In this document: piece by piece, positions 1-10,187 of the stretch
Layout of the letters: each line of letters opens with the position of its first letter
Position numbering within the stretch: the first letter of the stretch is position 1
Origin: Sphingobium yanoikuyae
Lineage (GTDB): Bacteria > Pseudomonadota > Alphaproteobacteria > Sphingomonadales > Sphingomonadaceae
Length of the DNA stretch: 64,000 nt
Direction of reading: 5' to 3'
Assembly: GCF_013001025.1 (NCBI RefSeq)
Contig: NZ_CP053021.1
Coordinates: 868,001 to 932,000, forward strand
Made by a program: the position numbers and the translations under genes
The notes under the pieces: generated by a model
What the model saw: the letters and a program-made list of their open reading frames with translations, nothing else
Told to the model about the DNA's origin: nothing
Database searches by the model: none

Positions 1-368
1 CCCAGCATCAGCACATAGAGAATGCCGATCACCGTATCGATCTGCCCCAGCGACTGGAGCAAGCGAAAGATGAGGACGCCAAGGCCCGCGCCGACCACGC
101 CGCCGGCGATCAGTACGCCGCCCATGCGGAAATCGACGGTGCCGCGCGACATGTGGGTCACGACGCCGGAAACACTGGCGCCGGTCACCTGGCTGGCAGC
201 GGAGGCCGCTGCGACCGTGGGCGGGATGCCATAGAAGATGAGCAGCGGCGTCGTGAGGAAGCCGCCACCCACGCCGAACATGCCCGACAACAGGCCGACG
301 ACGCCACCCAGTCCGATGATGATCAGGGCGTTCACCGACAGATTGGCGATGGGCAGGTATAGATCCAT
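1..368 (-). CDS. TauE/SafE-family sulfite/organosulfonate permease, N-terminal part (runs off window)
   Basis: The first 122 residues of an integral inner-membrane protein that reads leftward off the window edge. The N-terminus is hydrophobic and carries a Gly-rich signature, GMFGVGGGF, at residues 29-37, typical of the first repeat of TauE/SafE (DUF81) permeases, which are proposed to export sulfite or organosulfonates. A second hydrophobic stretch follows at about residues 82-104. The start at 368 begins MDLYLPIAN and is the natural beginning of the first membrane segment. The substrate cannot be told from sequence. The C-terminal half lies outside the window. Confidence 0.85.
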   Translation of the reverse strand, partial: MDLYLPIANLSVNALIIIGLGGVVGLLSGMFGVGGGFLTTPLLIFYGIPPTVAAASAASQVTGASVSGVVTHMSRGTVDFRMGGVLIAGGVVGAGLGVLIFRLLQSLGQIDTVIGILYVLML

Positions 369-425
369 GCCCCATCGGGTTAGAGACAAAAGACTCCGAG
401 CGAAAGCCGGGAGATGGCCGGTAGG

Positions 426-1466
426 CTAAAAATCGGCGGCGAGTGTGACCGCCAGGCCGGAAGCCGGTTTGGCTTGACCGGCGACACGTTCACGCCATTC
501 GATCCCGATGCGTGCGGCGATCGCTGGAAGGGGCAGACGAAACTGGATTTCGGGGCCGATATCCAGTCGTTCGACATCGGGTTGCGCACCACCAGACAGG
601 CTGAGGCCAACGCGCAGAGGGCTGCCCTTGATCGGCGCGAGAAGCGAGAATTTTCCGTCGATGAAAAGGTCGCGCTTGTGCAGTCCTACCATGCCGGTCT
701 GTGCGTAAAGGCTGGCCTCGATCGGCCCGGCAACGGGTCTGGGGCCAAAACCGCCGACGAGCAACAGCGCGAAGGAGTCGCGCGCCTGGGTATCGAGCGC
801 GATCCGTCGTTCGGCGGCAAGGCTGACGGCAATATGGCGTACTGGCTGATAGGACAGGCCGATCGCGGTTTCGGGCGCCTCGGGCGACTGGAGGGCCGTC
901 GTCGCCCGACCATAAGCGGCGAGGCGTCCCGAGGATCGGGGCGTCAGGTCGAAGTCGATCCGTGCTCCGGCCTGCGACCCGCCGAGGCGCCCCACCGTGG
1001 CCAGGTCTGCCGATGAACCACCGCCGGAGCGCCAGAGCAGCCAGACGCTGCCTTGCCAGCGATCATAGCCGACGGGCGATATGGTCGATACCGAAATGGC
1101 AAGCGGTTCCATGGCTTTGGGCCGGCCTAGGGGAGGTCTTTGTCTGGAGGCGCCAGAGTTCAACGACCATGCGTTCGATAGTGGCGCGATGGCATAAGAG
1201 GGCCGGACTGGCTTGAAGGGCGAACTCGCACGGATGGGTTGCCACTTATTGCCAGAATAAATTGCTGTTTCTGCTTTGTGGATGATCGGGATCATGCGCT
1301 CCTGATGGGTGGGGGAGCCGATCCGACTGCCTTTTGCCGGGGTTGGTACTGTCGCTGGTAGCGGCGCTGTCGACGCGATCGTGCCGAACAGGCGCATGCC
1401 AGTCCAGCCGATGCACAGCATGAAAAAGAAGCGCACCGGCCGTCCATCGGCCGATGATCCGATCAT
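426..1466 (-). CDS. NfrA C-terminal-domain-like outer-membrane beta-barrel protein
   Basis: 346 residues. The start at 1466 overlaps the stop of the upstream glycosyltransferase by four bases (ATGA), so the two are translationally coupled. A short hydrophobic N-terminus (FFFMLCIGW, about residues 12-20) could be a signal or anchor. From about residue 90 the sequence shows alternating polar/apolar beta strands and ends in Ala-Asp-Phe, a terminal aromatic residue as in outer-membrane barrels. Pairing with an NfrB-like glycosyltransferase suggests it corresponds to the C-terminal barrel of NfrA (phage N4 adsorption protein A), without the long TPR-type N-terminal region. A role in export of a surface glycan is inferred. 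Family assignment is moderate. Confidence 0.7.
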   Translation of the reverse strand: MIGSSADGRPVRFFFMLCIGWTGMRLFGTIASTAPLPATVPTPAKGSRIGSPTHQERMIPIIHKAETAIYSGNKWQPIRASSPFKPVRPSYAIAPLSNAWSLNSGASRQRPPLGRPKAMEPLAISVSTISPVGYDRWQGSVWLLWRSGGGSSADLATVGRLGGSQAGARIDFDLTPRSSGRLAAYGRATTALQSPEAPETAIGLSYQPVRHIAVSLAAERRIALDTQARDSFALLLVGGFGPRPVAGPIEASLYAQTGMVGLHKRDLFIDGKFSLLAPIKGSPLRVGLSLSGGAQPDVERLDIGPEIQFRLPLPAIAARIGIEWRERVAGQAKPASGLAVTLAADF

Positions 1467-2857
1467 GCCTGCTCCTCCATGTCGGGGAAGTGATGTTGCG
1501 TCTTGTCCCACACCAGCGGCTTGCCCAGCAGCGACTGGACATAGAGGATCACGGCGCGCCGGGCGGCCAGGATAGCGATCGCATTGCCGACGAACATGCG
1601 CGGCACGGCCGCCAGTCCATGCCGCCAGCCATAGGCATGGCCGGCAAAGATCGCGCGCATCATGATGCGCCATGCCATGAGCCAGAGATTGAGCGTCAGC
1701 AAGCTGTCGATCAGCGGCGTCGACGGGCGCATTTGCGGCGCCAGGAATGGGCGCGCCAGTTCCAACATGCTCCAGAGCAGCAGCGTGGCGTAGGCGGCGA
1801 CGATGATCAGGGCCGCAAGGGTGGCGCGCCGGTCCCTGATCCGCATCCACCATTCGGCCGGGCCACCCTGCCAGCCCATCCGATCCCATCCGGCAAGCGA
1901 AATGCCGATGATCCAGCGTGCCTTCTGGCGGATGGCGGCCGGGGCGCTGTCGGGAAAATATTCGCGTGTCGCGACAAGACGGCCCTGTGCGTCACGGATG
2001 CGCAGGAAGATGCCCCGGCCGCCCATGTCGGCGATCCGCAACCCCGCCTCATAGTCTTCGGTCAATGACCCCGGATCGAATGGCCCCGCGCCAGCATGAG
2101 GGGCGAGAGCGGCCAATATATTTCTTTCAAAGGCGCAGGCGACGCCAGCAGAGGGAATGGATGCACCAAGAAATTCCCTCACTGTCAGGGACTTCCCATG
2201 AGCTTCCGCAAACTCATCGCAATAATGATTGGCGATGGCACGGGAAAACCAGGTGCCGCGACCGGGTAGGGGGAGTACCGGCAATTGCACGAGCGCGAAC
2301 CGGTCGATCATATGATCGAACAGCCGGATTTCATCGGGATGCACGACGTCTTCGGCATCGTGCATGACGATGGCCTTGAACCGGATGCCGCTTCGGCCTT
2401 CCTCCGCCAGCATGCTGCGCCAGTTGATGTTCAGGCAATCGGCCTTTGTGGTTGGGCCGGGGCGGTCATTCAGGCACAATATGATATGCGGTTGATCGAT
2501 GGCGATGGACGCAATCGCGTCGATCGTTGCGGGATCATTGGGATAGGCGCCGACGAATATGCGATAATCGGCATCGCCCCAGCAATGTACGGCATGGCGC
2601 AGCATCGCGCCGATGACGTCCGCTTCCTGCCAGGCAGGAATGAAGATGGCGATACGGCCGGGCGTCGATGAAGGTGGCAATGTCGCCATCGTCATGCGGA
2701 GGCGGCGAGGGTGCCGGACCGCCCGCCAGGCTCGGCGGATCAGGAACAGAAGGTCGATCGCCAGATCATCCAGCCCGCCCAAGGCGAAGCCGATGACCGC
2801 GAACAACAATATCTCATAATGCAGCGCCTGTAGCGCGCCAAAGAGCATGTCCCCCAC
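1463..2857 (-). CDS. NfrB-like membrane glycosyltransferase family 2 protein
   Basis: 464 residues. An N-terminal membrane segment (about 15-40) precedes a GT-A glycosyltransferase domain (about 65-320). Visible motifs: the strand IFIPAWQEAD near 71-80, the metal-binding HDAED at 166-170, a TED motif in the acceptor region near 265 and the QxxRW-type motif QKARW near 312. Two or three further membrane spans lie after 340. The C-terminal sequence WDKTQHHFPD is typical of the NfrB/N4-adsorption-protein-B group. It likely polymerises a surface polysaccharide using nucleotide sugars at the inner membrane. The operon continues with the barrel gene. The C-terminal MshEN-like domain found in E. coli NfrB is absent. 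Confidence 0.85.
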   Translation of the reverse strand: MGDMLFGALQALHYEILLFAVIGFALGGLDDLAIDLLFLIRRAWRAVRHPRRLRMTMATLPPSSTPGRIAIFIPAWQEADVIGAMLRHAVHCWGDADYRIFVGAYPNDPATIDAIASIAIDQPHIILCLNDRPGPTTKADCLNINWRSMLAEEGRSGIRFKAIVMHDAEDVVHPDEIRLFDHMIDRFALVQLPVLPLPGRGTWFSRAIANHYCDEFAEAHGKSLTVREFLGASIPSAGVACAFERNILAALAPHAGAGPFDPGSLTEDYEAGLRIADMGGRGIFLRIRDAQGRLVATREYFPDSAPAAIRQKARWIIGISLAGWDRMGWQGGPAEWWMRIRDRRATLAALIIVAAYATLLLWSMLELARPFLAPQMRPSTPLIDSLLTLNLWLMAWRIMMRAIFAGHAYGWRHGLAAVPRMFVGNAIAILAARRAVILYVQSLLGKPLVWDKTQHHFPDMEEQA

Positions 2858-2991
2858 GATCCCGGATTCCCCCTGTCCCGATCGCCATGCGGCAGGGCGA
2901 ATTTATGTCATGAGAACAGCGGTCTTCCAAGTATTTTGGAGAAAGTCTGTCAACATTGGCCGGCTGATCTGGGTTGGACCTGAGCGGAAAT

Positions 2992-3006
2992 TTCCCTAAG
3001 GGGGAA
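2992..3006. promoter_or_regulatory. Inverted repeat TTCCC-TAAGG-GGGAA upstream of nhaA
   Basis: A short palindrome 37 bases ahead of the nhaA start, in the nhaA/glycosyltransferase divergent spacer. Its core (AATTTCCCT[A/T]AGGG) recurs nearly exactly at 21004-21017, in another intergenic region. This is compatible with a shared transcription-factor site. The regulator is unknown, and the pairing of two sites could be chance. Confidence 0.3.
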
Positions 3007-3043
3007 GAATGGCAATACCGGCAAGCACTTATGGAGAAGAGGC

Positions 3044-4258
3044 GTGACCGAACGGCCCGTGTCCGCCCTCAGGAATTTCCTGAAGGGAGAAGCAGGCAGT
3101 GGCGTCTTGCTGATGATTTCGGCCGCGATCGCAATGATCATGGCGAATCTTCCTGGTGCTGCCGGCCATGTCTATCATGACATCTTCCATATGGTGACGG
3201 GGCCGGTGCTTGCTCCTGCGCTCGGTCCCATGACGATCCATTTGTGGGTCAATGACGGACTGATGGCGATCTTCTTCCTGCTGGTCGGGCTGGAGATCAA
3301 ACGTGAGTTCGTCGATGGCGGTCTGTCCACCTGGGAGAGGCGGCGCCTGCCTTTCATCGCGGCGGGGGCGGGCATGATCGCGCCAGCGCTGGTCTATCTG
3401 GCCGTTACGGTTGGGGAACCGGCCCTGGCGCGCGGCTGGGCGATCCCGGCGGCCACGGATATTGCCTTCGCGATTGGGGTTCTGGCGCTGCTGGGATCGC
3501 GGGCTCCCGCATCGATCAAGCTGTTCCTGACGGCTGTCGCGATCGTCGACGACATGGGTGCGGTCGCGATCATTGCGCTGGCCTATAGCCAGGGGCTGGA
3601 TGTCATGGCTTTGGCCGGCGCCTTTGTCGTCCTGCTGGTCATGTTCGGGATGAATCGTGTCGGTGTGCGGGCCTTGGCACCTTATCTCATCGGCTTCCTG
3701 CTGCTCTGGTATCTGATGCTGCTGTCGGGCGTGCATGCCACGATCGCGGGCGTGCTCGCCGCCATCACCATTCCGGTCAATCGCACGCCGGGTGCGCCGG
3801 ATGCGGTGGACAGTCCGCTCCATCGCCTGGAACATCTGATCCATCCCTGGAGCGCCTATCTGATCGTGCCGCTCTTCGGCTTCGCCAATGCCGGCATCAC
3901 GCTCAATGGCGAAGCGATCGGCGCTCTGCTCAGCCCCTTGCCGATCGGCGTGGCGCTGGGGCTGCTGCTCGGCAAGCAACTGGGCGTGTTCGGCAGTATC
4001 TGGCTGGCGCAGAAGCTGGGTATCGCGGCGCGGCCTTCGGGGGCGAGCTGGGTGCAGATTTACGGCATGGCGCTGCTGTGCGGGATCGGTTTCACCATGA
4101 GCCTGTTCATTGGCGCGCTCGCCTTTCCGGGGCAGCCATTGCTGGTCGAGGAGGCCAAGATCGGCATCCTTGGCGGATCCTTGCTGTCCGCGCTGTGCGG
4201 TTATGCGGTGCTGCGTTTTGCACCAGCGCCGCGTTCGGTCGAGCGGGGCGCAGGGTGA
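3044..4258 (+). CDS. nhaA: Na+/H+ antiporter NhaA
   Basis: 404 residues, 11-12 membrane helices. The protein exchanges cytoplasmic Na+ (or Li+) for external protons in the inner membrane. The family signatures are clear: AIPAATDIAFAIG around residues 133-145, giving the unwound-helix Thr-Asp pair (T138, D139), and the paired aspartates D169-D170 in AVAIVDDMGAV, the ion-binding residues of NhaA. The start at 3044 opens MTERPVSALRNFL. The gene stands alone: divergent from the glycosyltransferase operon and followed by two hairpins. An A/T-rich palindrome lies about 40-50 bases upstream of the start and might be an operator. Confidence 0.97.
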   Translation: MTERPVSALRNFLKGEAGSGVLLMISAAIAMIMANLPGAAGHVYHDIFHMVTGPVLAPALGPMTIHLWVNDGLMAIFFLLVGLEIKREFVDGGLSTWERRRLPFIAAGAGMIAPALVYLAVTVGEPALARGWAIPAATDIAFAIGVLALLGSRAPASIKLFLTAVAIVDDMGAVAIIALAYSQGLDVMALAGAFVVLLVMFGMNRVGVRALAPYLIGFLLLWYLMLLSGVHATIAGVLAAITIPVNRTPGAPDAVDSPLHRLEHLIHPWSAYLIVPLFGFANAGITLNGEAIGALLSPLPIGVALGLLLGKQLGVFGSIWLAQKLGIAARPSGASWVQIYGMALLCGIGFTMSLFIGALAFPGQPLLVEEAKIGILGGSLLSALCGYAVLRFAPAPRSVERGAG

Positions 4259-4268
4259 GGGGAATCGC

Positions 4269-4329
4269 GTAGCATTAACCTTCATGCTACTATCGCTCTG
4301 CCGCTGACGCGACTCGCTTCGCGTCAGCG
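4269..4329 (+). terminator. Two tandem hairpins after nhaA
   Basis: A 7-bp stem (GTAGCAT/ATGCTAC, 4269-4290) is followed by a perfect 11-bp stem (CGCTGACGCGA/TCGCGTCAGCG, 4302-4329, six-base loop). No T-tract follows either stem, so they may be Rho-independent-like stabilising hairpins rather than true terminators. Confidence 0.4.
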
Positions 4330-4371
4330 CGCCGACCGCACTTTCGAAAAATACGGGAGGAGGGCGAACCG

Positions 4372-4554
4372 ATGGAGACGGACGTCAACTATCTGCTGCA
4401 TCGCCAGCAGATGTCGCTGATCAACGCGCAGGCAACAGCATCGCCCGAGGGGCGCGCTGCCTATGAAGGGCTGGCGCGCGGTTATATCGATCAGGTCGAA
4501 GCCTATCGCAGACGCAATGAGCAGCAGGAGAGGCTGATCATTCCGGCGCATTGA
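4372..4554 (+). CDS. Small conserved hypothetical protein (60 aa)
   Basis: 60 residues, charged and mostly helical, with no signal peptide or membrane span. A good ribosome site (GGGAGGAGGG) lies 6-9 bases upstream of the ATG. The sequence is Gln/Arg/Glu rich (YRRRNEQQERL near the C-terminus) and could form one or two amphipathic helices. It is convergent with the following iron-permease-like gene. I do not recognise a family. The coding call rests on the ribosome site, codon use and clean spacing from both neighbours. Confidence 0.7.
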   Translation: METDVNYLLHRQQMSLINAQATASPEGRAAYEGLARGYIDQVEAYRRRNEQQERLIIPAH

Positions 4555-4578
4555 TCCTCCGGCCGTTGCGTCATCGCG

Positions 4579-4977
<399 letters not shown>

Positions 4978-5031
4978 GCAAACTCCTTTGGCTGTCCTGC
5001 GCATTTAGGCTCTGTTCAGCCATCTGCTGTC

Positions 5032-5370
5032 ATGGCCATGCCCATGGCAATCATATCTTTTCGTGCAACGATCGGCGCGCTCGCCGGCTCCCTTCTGCTG
5101 GCCTCCTGCGCCAGTGTTTCTCCCGAATCACGCGTGCGTGCCGGGTTGATCGACGCCGGTCTTTCACCGCGAATGGCCGGCTGCATGGCCGAACGCATGG
5201 TCGATCGGCTCAGTCTAGTGCAGTTGCGACGGCTTCAGTCGATCGCATCGCTCCACAAGTCGCACATGGGCAAGATGAGCATGGACGAACTCCTCTATAA
5301 GGTCCGTGCGCTGGAGGATCCGGAGATATTTCTGGTGACCAGCAAGGCCGCTATCCACTGCTCCTTCTGA
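5032..5370 (+). CDS. Small lipoprotein of unknown function
   Basis: 112 residues. A lipoprotein signal peptide ends at LLASC, with the lipidated Cys at about residue 26 counting from the ATG at 5032. Two more in-frame ATGs follow at 5038 and 5044, and the true start could be any of the three. The mature part is helical with two further Cys residues (GCMAE and the C-terminal HCSF), which may form a disulfide. It is divergent from the iron-permease-like gene, with only 54 bases between starts. No family recognised. Confidence 0.75.
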   Translation: MAMPMAIISFRATIGALAGSLLLASCASVSPESRVRAGLIDAGLSPRMAGCMAERMVDRLSLVQLRRLQSIASLHKSHMGKMSMDELLYKVRALEDPEIFLVTSKAAIHCSF

Positions 5371-5410
5371 CGCCGAATTCACAATAAAGCAGGGTCGAGC
5401 TCCGCAGGGG

Positions 5411-5441
5411 TTTTGCAATTTTGCAAAGTCGTTTTGCGAAA
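5411..5441. promoter_or_regulatory. Cluster of TTTGCAA/TTTGCGAAA elements upstream of sucC
   Basis: Three closely spaced near-palindromic elements, TTTTGCAA (5411-5418), TTTTGCAAA (5419-5427) and TTTTGCGAAA (5432-5441), lie 77-107 bases before sucC. TTTGCAAA-type sites are known for RamB/MccR/ScfR-family regulators of acetate and short-chain acyl-CoA metabolism. Assignment to this promoter is inference. Confidence 0.4.
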
Positions 5442-5517
5442 TGGCTCTGGCCCTGCAACTTCGCCTGTGCTTAACCCGCCTCAACAGTTTTCCTGTGAAC
5501 AAAGGACGGGCTAGCCC

Positions 5518-6717
<1,200 letters not shown>

Positions 6718-6751
6718 GCCCCCTAATCACCTGAGAAGATACGCCATAGGG

Positions 6752-6781
6752 CGTGGGTGACCTGGAAACGGGTCGCCCACG
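6752..6781 (+). other. Intercistronic hairpin between sucC and etfB
   Basis: An 11-bp stem with one G-T pair (CGTGGGTGACC against GGGTCGCCCACG) and an eight-base loop, with no following T-tract. It could stabilise the sucC transcript or attenuate read-through into etfBA. Confidence 0.4.
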
Positions 6782-6829
6782 TCCGTGTTCGCGTTGGCGG
6801 GCGATGGCGTGAAAATGGAGGATGTTGAA

Positions 6830-7579
6830 ATGAAGATCCTTGTGCCCGTGAAGCGGGTTATTGATTACAATGTGAAGCCGCGGGTGAAGGCGGATGGCAC
6901 GGGCGTGGACCTGGCCAACGTCAAGATGAGCATGAACCCGTTCGACGAAATCGCCGTCGAGGAAGCCATTCGCCTGAAGGAAAAGGGCGCGGCGACCGAG
7001 GTCGTGGCGGTATCGATCGGCGTCGCCAAGGCGCAGGAAACGCTGCGCACGGCGTTGGCGATGGGCGCGGACCGCGCCATCCTGATCCAGACCGATGACG
7101 AAGTCGAACCGCTGGGCGTTGCCAAGCTGCTCGCCAAGGTTCAGGAAGAGGAAGGCGCTGGCCTGATCATCCTGGGCAAGCAGGCGATCGACGATGACAG
7201 CAACCAGACCGGCCAGATGCTCGCCGCGCTGCTGAACCTGCCGCAGGGCACCTTTGCCAGCAAGGTTGAGGTCGAGGGCGACAAGGTCAACGTCACCCGC
7301 GAAGTCGATGGCGGCCTGGAGACGGTGAAGCTCAACACCCCGGCGATCATCACCACCGACCTGCGCCTCAACGAGCCGCGCTATGCGTCGCTGCCGAACA
7401 TCATGAAGGCCAAGTCCAAGCCGCTGGCGAACAAGACCCCGGCTGATTACGGCGTCGACATCGCCGCCCGTCTGGAGACGCTCAAGGTCTCCGAACCGCC
7501 CAAGCGCTCGGCCGGCATCAAGGTTGCCGATGTCGATGAACTGGTGGCCAAGCTCAAGGCTCTGGGAGTTGCAGCATGA
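6830..7579 (+). CDS. etfB: Electron transfer flavoprotein subunit beta
   Basis: 249 residues, the usual size. EtfAB is the soluble heterodimer that carries electrons from acyl-CoA and other flavin dehydrogenases to ETF:quinone oxidoreductase. The start [16 protein letters not shown] is diagnostic of EtfB, and the AMP-binding region [15 protein letters not shown] appears near residues 120-134. The ATG at 6830 is chosen because GGAGG lies eight bases upstream. An in-frame ATG at 6785 would add 15 residues absent from the family. The stop overlaps the etfA start by four bases. Confidence 0.97.
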   Translation: MKILVPVKRVIDYNVKPRVKADGTGVDLANVKMSMNPFDEIAVEEAIRLKEKGAATEVVAVSIGVAKAQETLRTALAMGADRAILIQTDDEVEPLGVAKLLAKVQEEEGAGLIILGKQAIDDDSNQTGQMLAALLNLPQGTFASKVEVEGDKVNVTREVDGGLETVKLNTPAIITTDLRLNEPRYASLPNIMKAKSKPLANKTPADYGVDIAARLETLKVSEPPKRSAGIKVADVDELVAKLKALGVAA

Positions 7580-8508
7580 CGAAGACGCTCGTTTGGGTTG
7601 AACATGAGGGCGGCGCCGTCAAGGACGCGACCCTTTCCGCCGTGACCGCTGCAGCCAAGCTGGGCGAAGTCCATCTGTTGGTCGCTGGCCAGGGCGTCGA
7701 CGGCGTTGCCGCCGAAGCCGCCAAGATCGCCGGCGTGGGCAAGGTCCATGTCGCCGACGACGCGGCCTTTGGCCATGCGCTGGCAGAGAATGTCGCGCCG
7801 CTGATCGTCGAACTGATGGGCCATCATGACGCGTTCGTCGCGCCGGCCACCAGCAACGGCAAGAATATCGCGCCGCGCGTCGCCGCCTTGCTGGACGTGA
7901 TGCAGATCAGCGACATTCTGTCGGTCGAAAGCGAAGATACCTTCACCCGCCCGATCTATGCCGGCAACGCGATTGCCACGGTCAAGTCGAAGGACGCCAA
8001 GAAGGTCATCACCGTTCGCGGAACGGCCTTTGAAAAGGCGGCCAAAGAAGGCGGCAATGGTGCGGTGGAAGCCGTGGCCTCGACCGGCGACAAGGGCATT
8101 TCCTCTTTCGTCGGCGCCGAGATCGCCAAGCTGGAACGCCCCGAGCTGACCAGCGCCAAGATCATCGTGTCGGGTGGCCGCGCGCTGAAGGACGGTCCGA
8201 CCTTCGAGGAATATATCATGCCGCTGGCCGACAAGCTGGGCGCGGCCGTCGGTGCCTCGCGCGCGGCGGTCGATGCGGGCTATGTCCCCAACGACTATCA
8301 GGTCGGCCAGACCGGCAAGATCGTCGCCCCGGAAGTCTATATCGCGGTCGGCATTTCCGGCGCGATCCAGCACCTTGCCGGCATGAAGGACAGCAAGACC
8401 ATCGTCGCCATCAACAAGGACGAGGATGCGCCGATCTTCCAGGTGGCCGACATCGGCCTGGTCGGTGACCTGTTCAAGGTGGTGCCGGAACTGACCGGCA
8501 AGCTGTAA
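7576..8508 (+). CDS. etfA: Electron transfer flavoprotein subunit alpha
   Basis: 310 residues, full length. It binds FAD and pairs with EtfB. The C-terminal FAD domain has the family signature: [15 protein letters not shown], then [12 protein letters not shown] and [10 protein letters not shown] near residues 245-285. It is translationally coupled to etfB by an ATGA overlap, and the transcript ends at a strong terminator 23 bases downstream. Function as a beta-oxidation/choline-type electron carrier is established for the family. The dehydrogenases it serves here are not in the window. Confidence 0.97.
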   Translation: MTKTLVWVEHEGGAVKDATLSAVTAAAKLGEVHLLVAGQGVDGVAAEAAKIAGVGKVHVADDAAFGHALAENVAPLIVELMGHHDAFVAPATSNGKNIAPRVAALLDVMQISDILSVESEDTFTRPIYAGNAIATVKSKDAKKVITVRGTAFEKAAKEGGNGAVEAVASTGDKGISSFVGAEIAKLERPELTSAKIIVSGGRALKDGPTFEEYIMPLADKLGAAVGASRAAVDAGYVPNDYQVGQTGKIVAPEVYIAVGISGAIQHLAGMKDSKTIVAINKDEDAPIFQVADIGLVGDLFKVVPELTGKL

Positions 8509-8530
8509 GCCGAATTGGCTTGAGTAGGAA

Positions 8531-8564
8531 AGGGCGTGGGGAGCGATCCCCACGCCCTTTTTTT
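8531..8564 (+). terminator. Rho-independent terminator of sucC-etfBA
   Basis: A perfect 12-bp stem (AGGGCGTGGGGA/TCCCCACGCCCT) with a GCGA tetraloop and a run of seven T. Textbook intrinsic terminator. Confidence 0.95.
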
Positions 8565-8623
8565 GATTGCTTGTTTGCCGCATTTCCCTGGTCGTCAGAT
8601 GTGACCATCTGACTTGGAAATGC

Positions 8624-9001
8624 TTATTCGCAGTTGATGTCGTTCTTGTCGATGGCCCGGCCGGCAAGGGCGCCGCCGGCGCCGCCCAGGATGGTGCCGA
8701 GCGTCTTGGAGCCGCCGGGAGCGATGACATTGCCGAGTACGCCGCCGGCAAGGGCGCCGACGATGGTGCCGGTGGTGCCGTCATCGCGCTTGCAATAATA
8801 GCGGCCGTCGCGGTCGCGGTAGATCTGGTCATTGTCGCCGAGATGGCGGCGCGGCGGGCGGCGATCCCGGTCGCGGCCGCCGGACGGGCGGTTGTAGCCG
8901 CCGGGGCGGTCATAGCCATAGCCGCCGCCATAATTGTCCGAGGCGCAGGCGCCGAGCGGGAGCATGGCAAGGGCGGCAAGCGCCATTATGGGGGTACGCA
9001 C
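8624..9001 (-). CDS. Glycine-zipper 2TM-domain lipoprotein
   Basis: 125 residues from a GTG start at 9001, chosen because GAGGAG sits nine bases upstream. A signal peptide ends at LGAC with lipidated Cys near residue 19. The middle is a Gly/Tyr/Arg-rich linker (GYGYDRPGGYNRP). The C-terminal part (about 74-118) has the glycine-zipper pattern GTIVGALAGGVLGNVIAPGG and GAGGALAGRAI, typical of the 2TM glycine-zipper family (SlyB/Rick_17kDa-like). An outer-membrane-linked structural or stress role is usual for the family. No operon partner. Confidence 0.82.
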   Translation of the reverse strand: MRTPIMALAALAMLPLGACASDNYGGGYGYDRPGGYNRPSGGRDRDRRPPRRHLGDNDQIYRDRDGRYYCKRDDGTTGTIVGALAGGVLGNVIAPGGSKTLGTILGGAGGALAGRAIDKNDINCE

Positions 9002-9180
9002 GGGATAGTCTCCTCTTCTTTTCCCTGTCGGGAGGAGAACCCGCAAGCGGCGCGAAGGTTGCGCCAAGATACTGATCAGAAACGCGAAACCGCCCGCCGC
9101 TGCCATCGAGAGGGGAGTGCGGCAGCGAGCGGACGGCATCAACGGCGCGTCGAGGTGGCGCGCCGCCGAGAGAATGGGGC

Positions 9181-9387
9181 TTAATGGGCCAGGGGCGAGG
9201 CGCCGCTGGCCGTGGCCGGGGTGACGACCGGGGCCGGGCTGTCCTGGATGCGCTGGTCCTCCAGCTTGGCCTTGGCGTCGTTGTAACGGGCGACGAGGTC
9301 GTCCTTGAACTCGGTCAGCTTGCCGTCGTCATAGAGCTTCTTGCCGACATAGCCGGCGATGGCGCCGAAAATCAGGGTGCGGATCAT
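9181..9387 (-). CDS. Small conserved hypothetical protein (68 aa), possible stress gene
   Basis: 68 residues. A short hydrophobic N-terminal segment (MIRTLIFGAIAGYVG) is followed by a charged helical region and an Ala/Pro/Thr-rich tail. AAGGAG lies about six bases before the ATG at 9387. A GGAAC-N16-GGTT element about 33-57 bases upstream resembles the promoter of the alphaproteobacterial general-stress sigma factor EcfG. Likely membrane-anchored. No functional family recognised. Confidence 0.72.
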   Translation of the reverse strand: MIRTLIFGAIAGYVGKKLYDDGKLTEFKDDLVARYNDAKAKLEDQRIQDSPAPVVTPATASGASPLAH

Positions 9388-9419
9388 GGGGAACTCCTTG
9401 GTTGCCAGTCGGGGAAAAG

Positions 9420-9444
9420 AACCGGCGTCGGCGGCAAGGGTTCC
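9420..9444 (-). promoter_or_regulatory. EcfG-type (general stress) promoter candidate
   Basis: Reading leftward, GGAAC (9444-9440), a 16-base spacer, then GGTT (9423-9420). The alphaproteobacterial EcfG consensus is GGAAC-N16/17-cGTT. It is correctly oriented and spaced for the 68-residue gene. Confidence 0.45.
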
Positions 9445-9523
9445 GAGCATGATTGCGTCCGCGACGGGCCTTGCTAGTCTTGCGACGGACGGTGGCGGGG
9501 GCCGCCGTGACAAGGGGGTGGCA

Positions 9524-10126
9524 ATGTCGGCATTCGATCTGGTGTTCGCGGTGTTCGGGCTGCTGCTGGGGCTGGCGATCGCCGAGGTGCTGGGCGGCTT
9601 TGCCCGCGCGCTGAAGCTCAAGCGGACCGCCAAGCCGGTGCGGATCGGCTGGCTGACCCCGCTGCTGGGGCTGTTCGTGCTGCTGGACCTCACCAGCTTC
9701 TGGGGCAGCGCCTATATCATGCGGGACCAGATGGATGCGAGCTATCTGACGCTGGTCGTGGTGCTGGCGATCGTCGGCGTCTATCATCTCGCCGCGTCGC
9801 TGATCTTTCCCGACGAGCCGGAACAATGGCCCGATTTCGACGACTGGTATGACCGGCAGAAGCGGATGGTGATCGGCGGGCTGCTGCTGGCCAATGTCGC
9901 GGTCACGATCGGCCAGGGCGTGCTGGAGGAGGTGAGGCCGGTAGCCGATGCCCCCGCCGGACCGCTTGCCCCCTATGCCGCGCCGATCCTGCTGGGCGGG
10001 CTGGTGGGGCTGCTGACCCTGCTGGTCGCGCTGCTGCGGGTGCGGAGCCGGCGCGCGAACATGGCGATGCTGATCGCGGCGAACCTGATCCTGCTGGGCG
10101 CCAGCATTGCCGAGGATTATATCTGA
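9524..10126 (+). CDS. Conserved membrane protein of unknown function (200 aa)
   Basis: 200 residues with about six hydrophobic segments (roughly 5-25, 43-60, 73-95, 113-132, 148-168, 178-196). The ATG at 9524 follows AAGGGGGTG. No catalytic motif or transport signature is visible. The acidic loop around 98-108 (PDEPEQWPDFDDWYD) is the only polar patch of note. It is divergent from the 68-residue gene and monocistronic. Annotated by topology only. Confidence 0.8.
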   Translation: MSAFDLVFAVFGLLLGLAIAEVLGGFARALKLKRTAKPVRIGWLTPLLGLFVLLDLTSFWGSAYIMRDQMDASYLTLVVVLAIVGVYHLAASLIFPDEPEQWPDFDDWYDRQKRMVIGGLLLANVAVTIGQGVLEEVRPVADAPAGPLAPYAAPILLGGLVGLLTLLVALLRVRSRRANMAMLIAANLILLGASIAEDYI

Positions 10127-10187
10127 GCGGGCCGGATAAATCGGGACCAGGCGCCACGGTGAGGTGGCGCCCGGCTCGACTGGCCGA

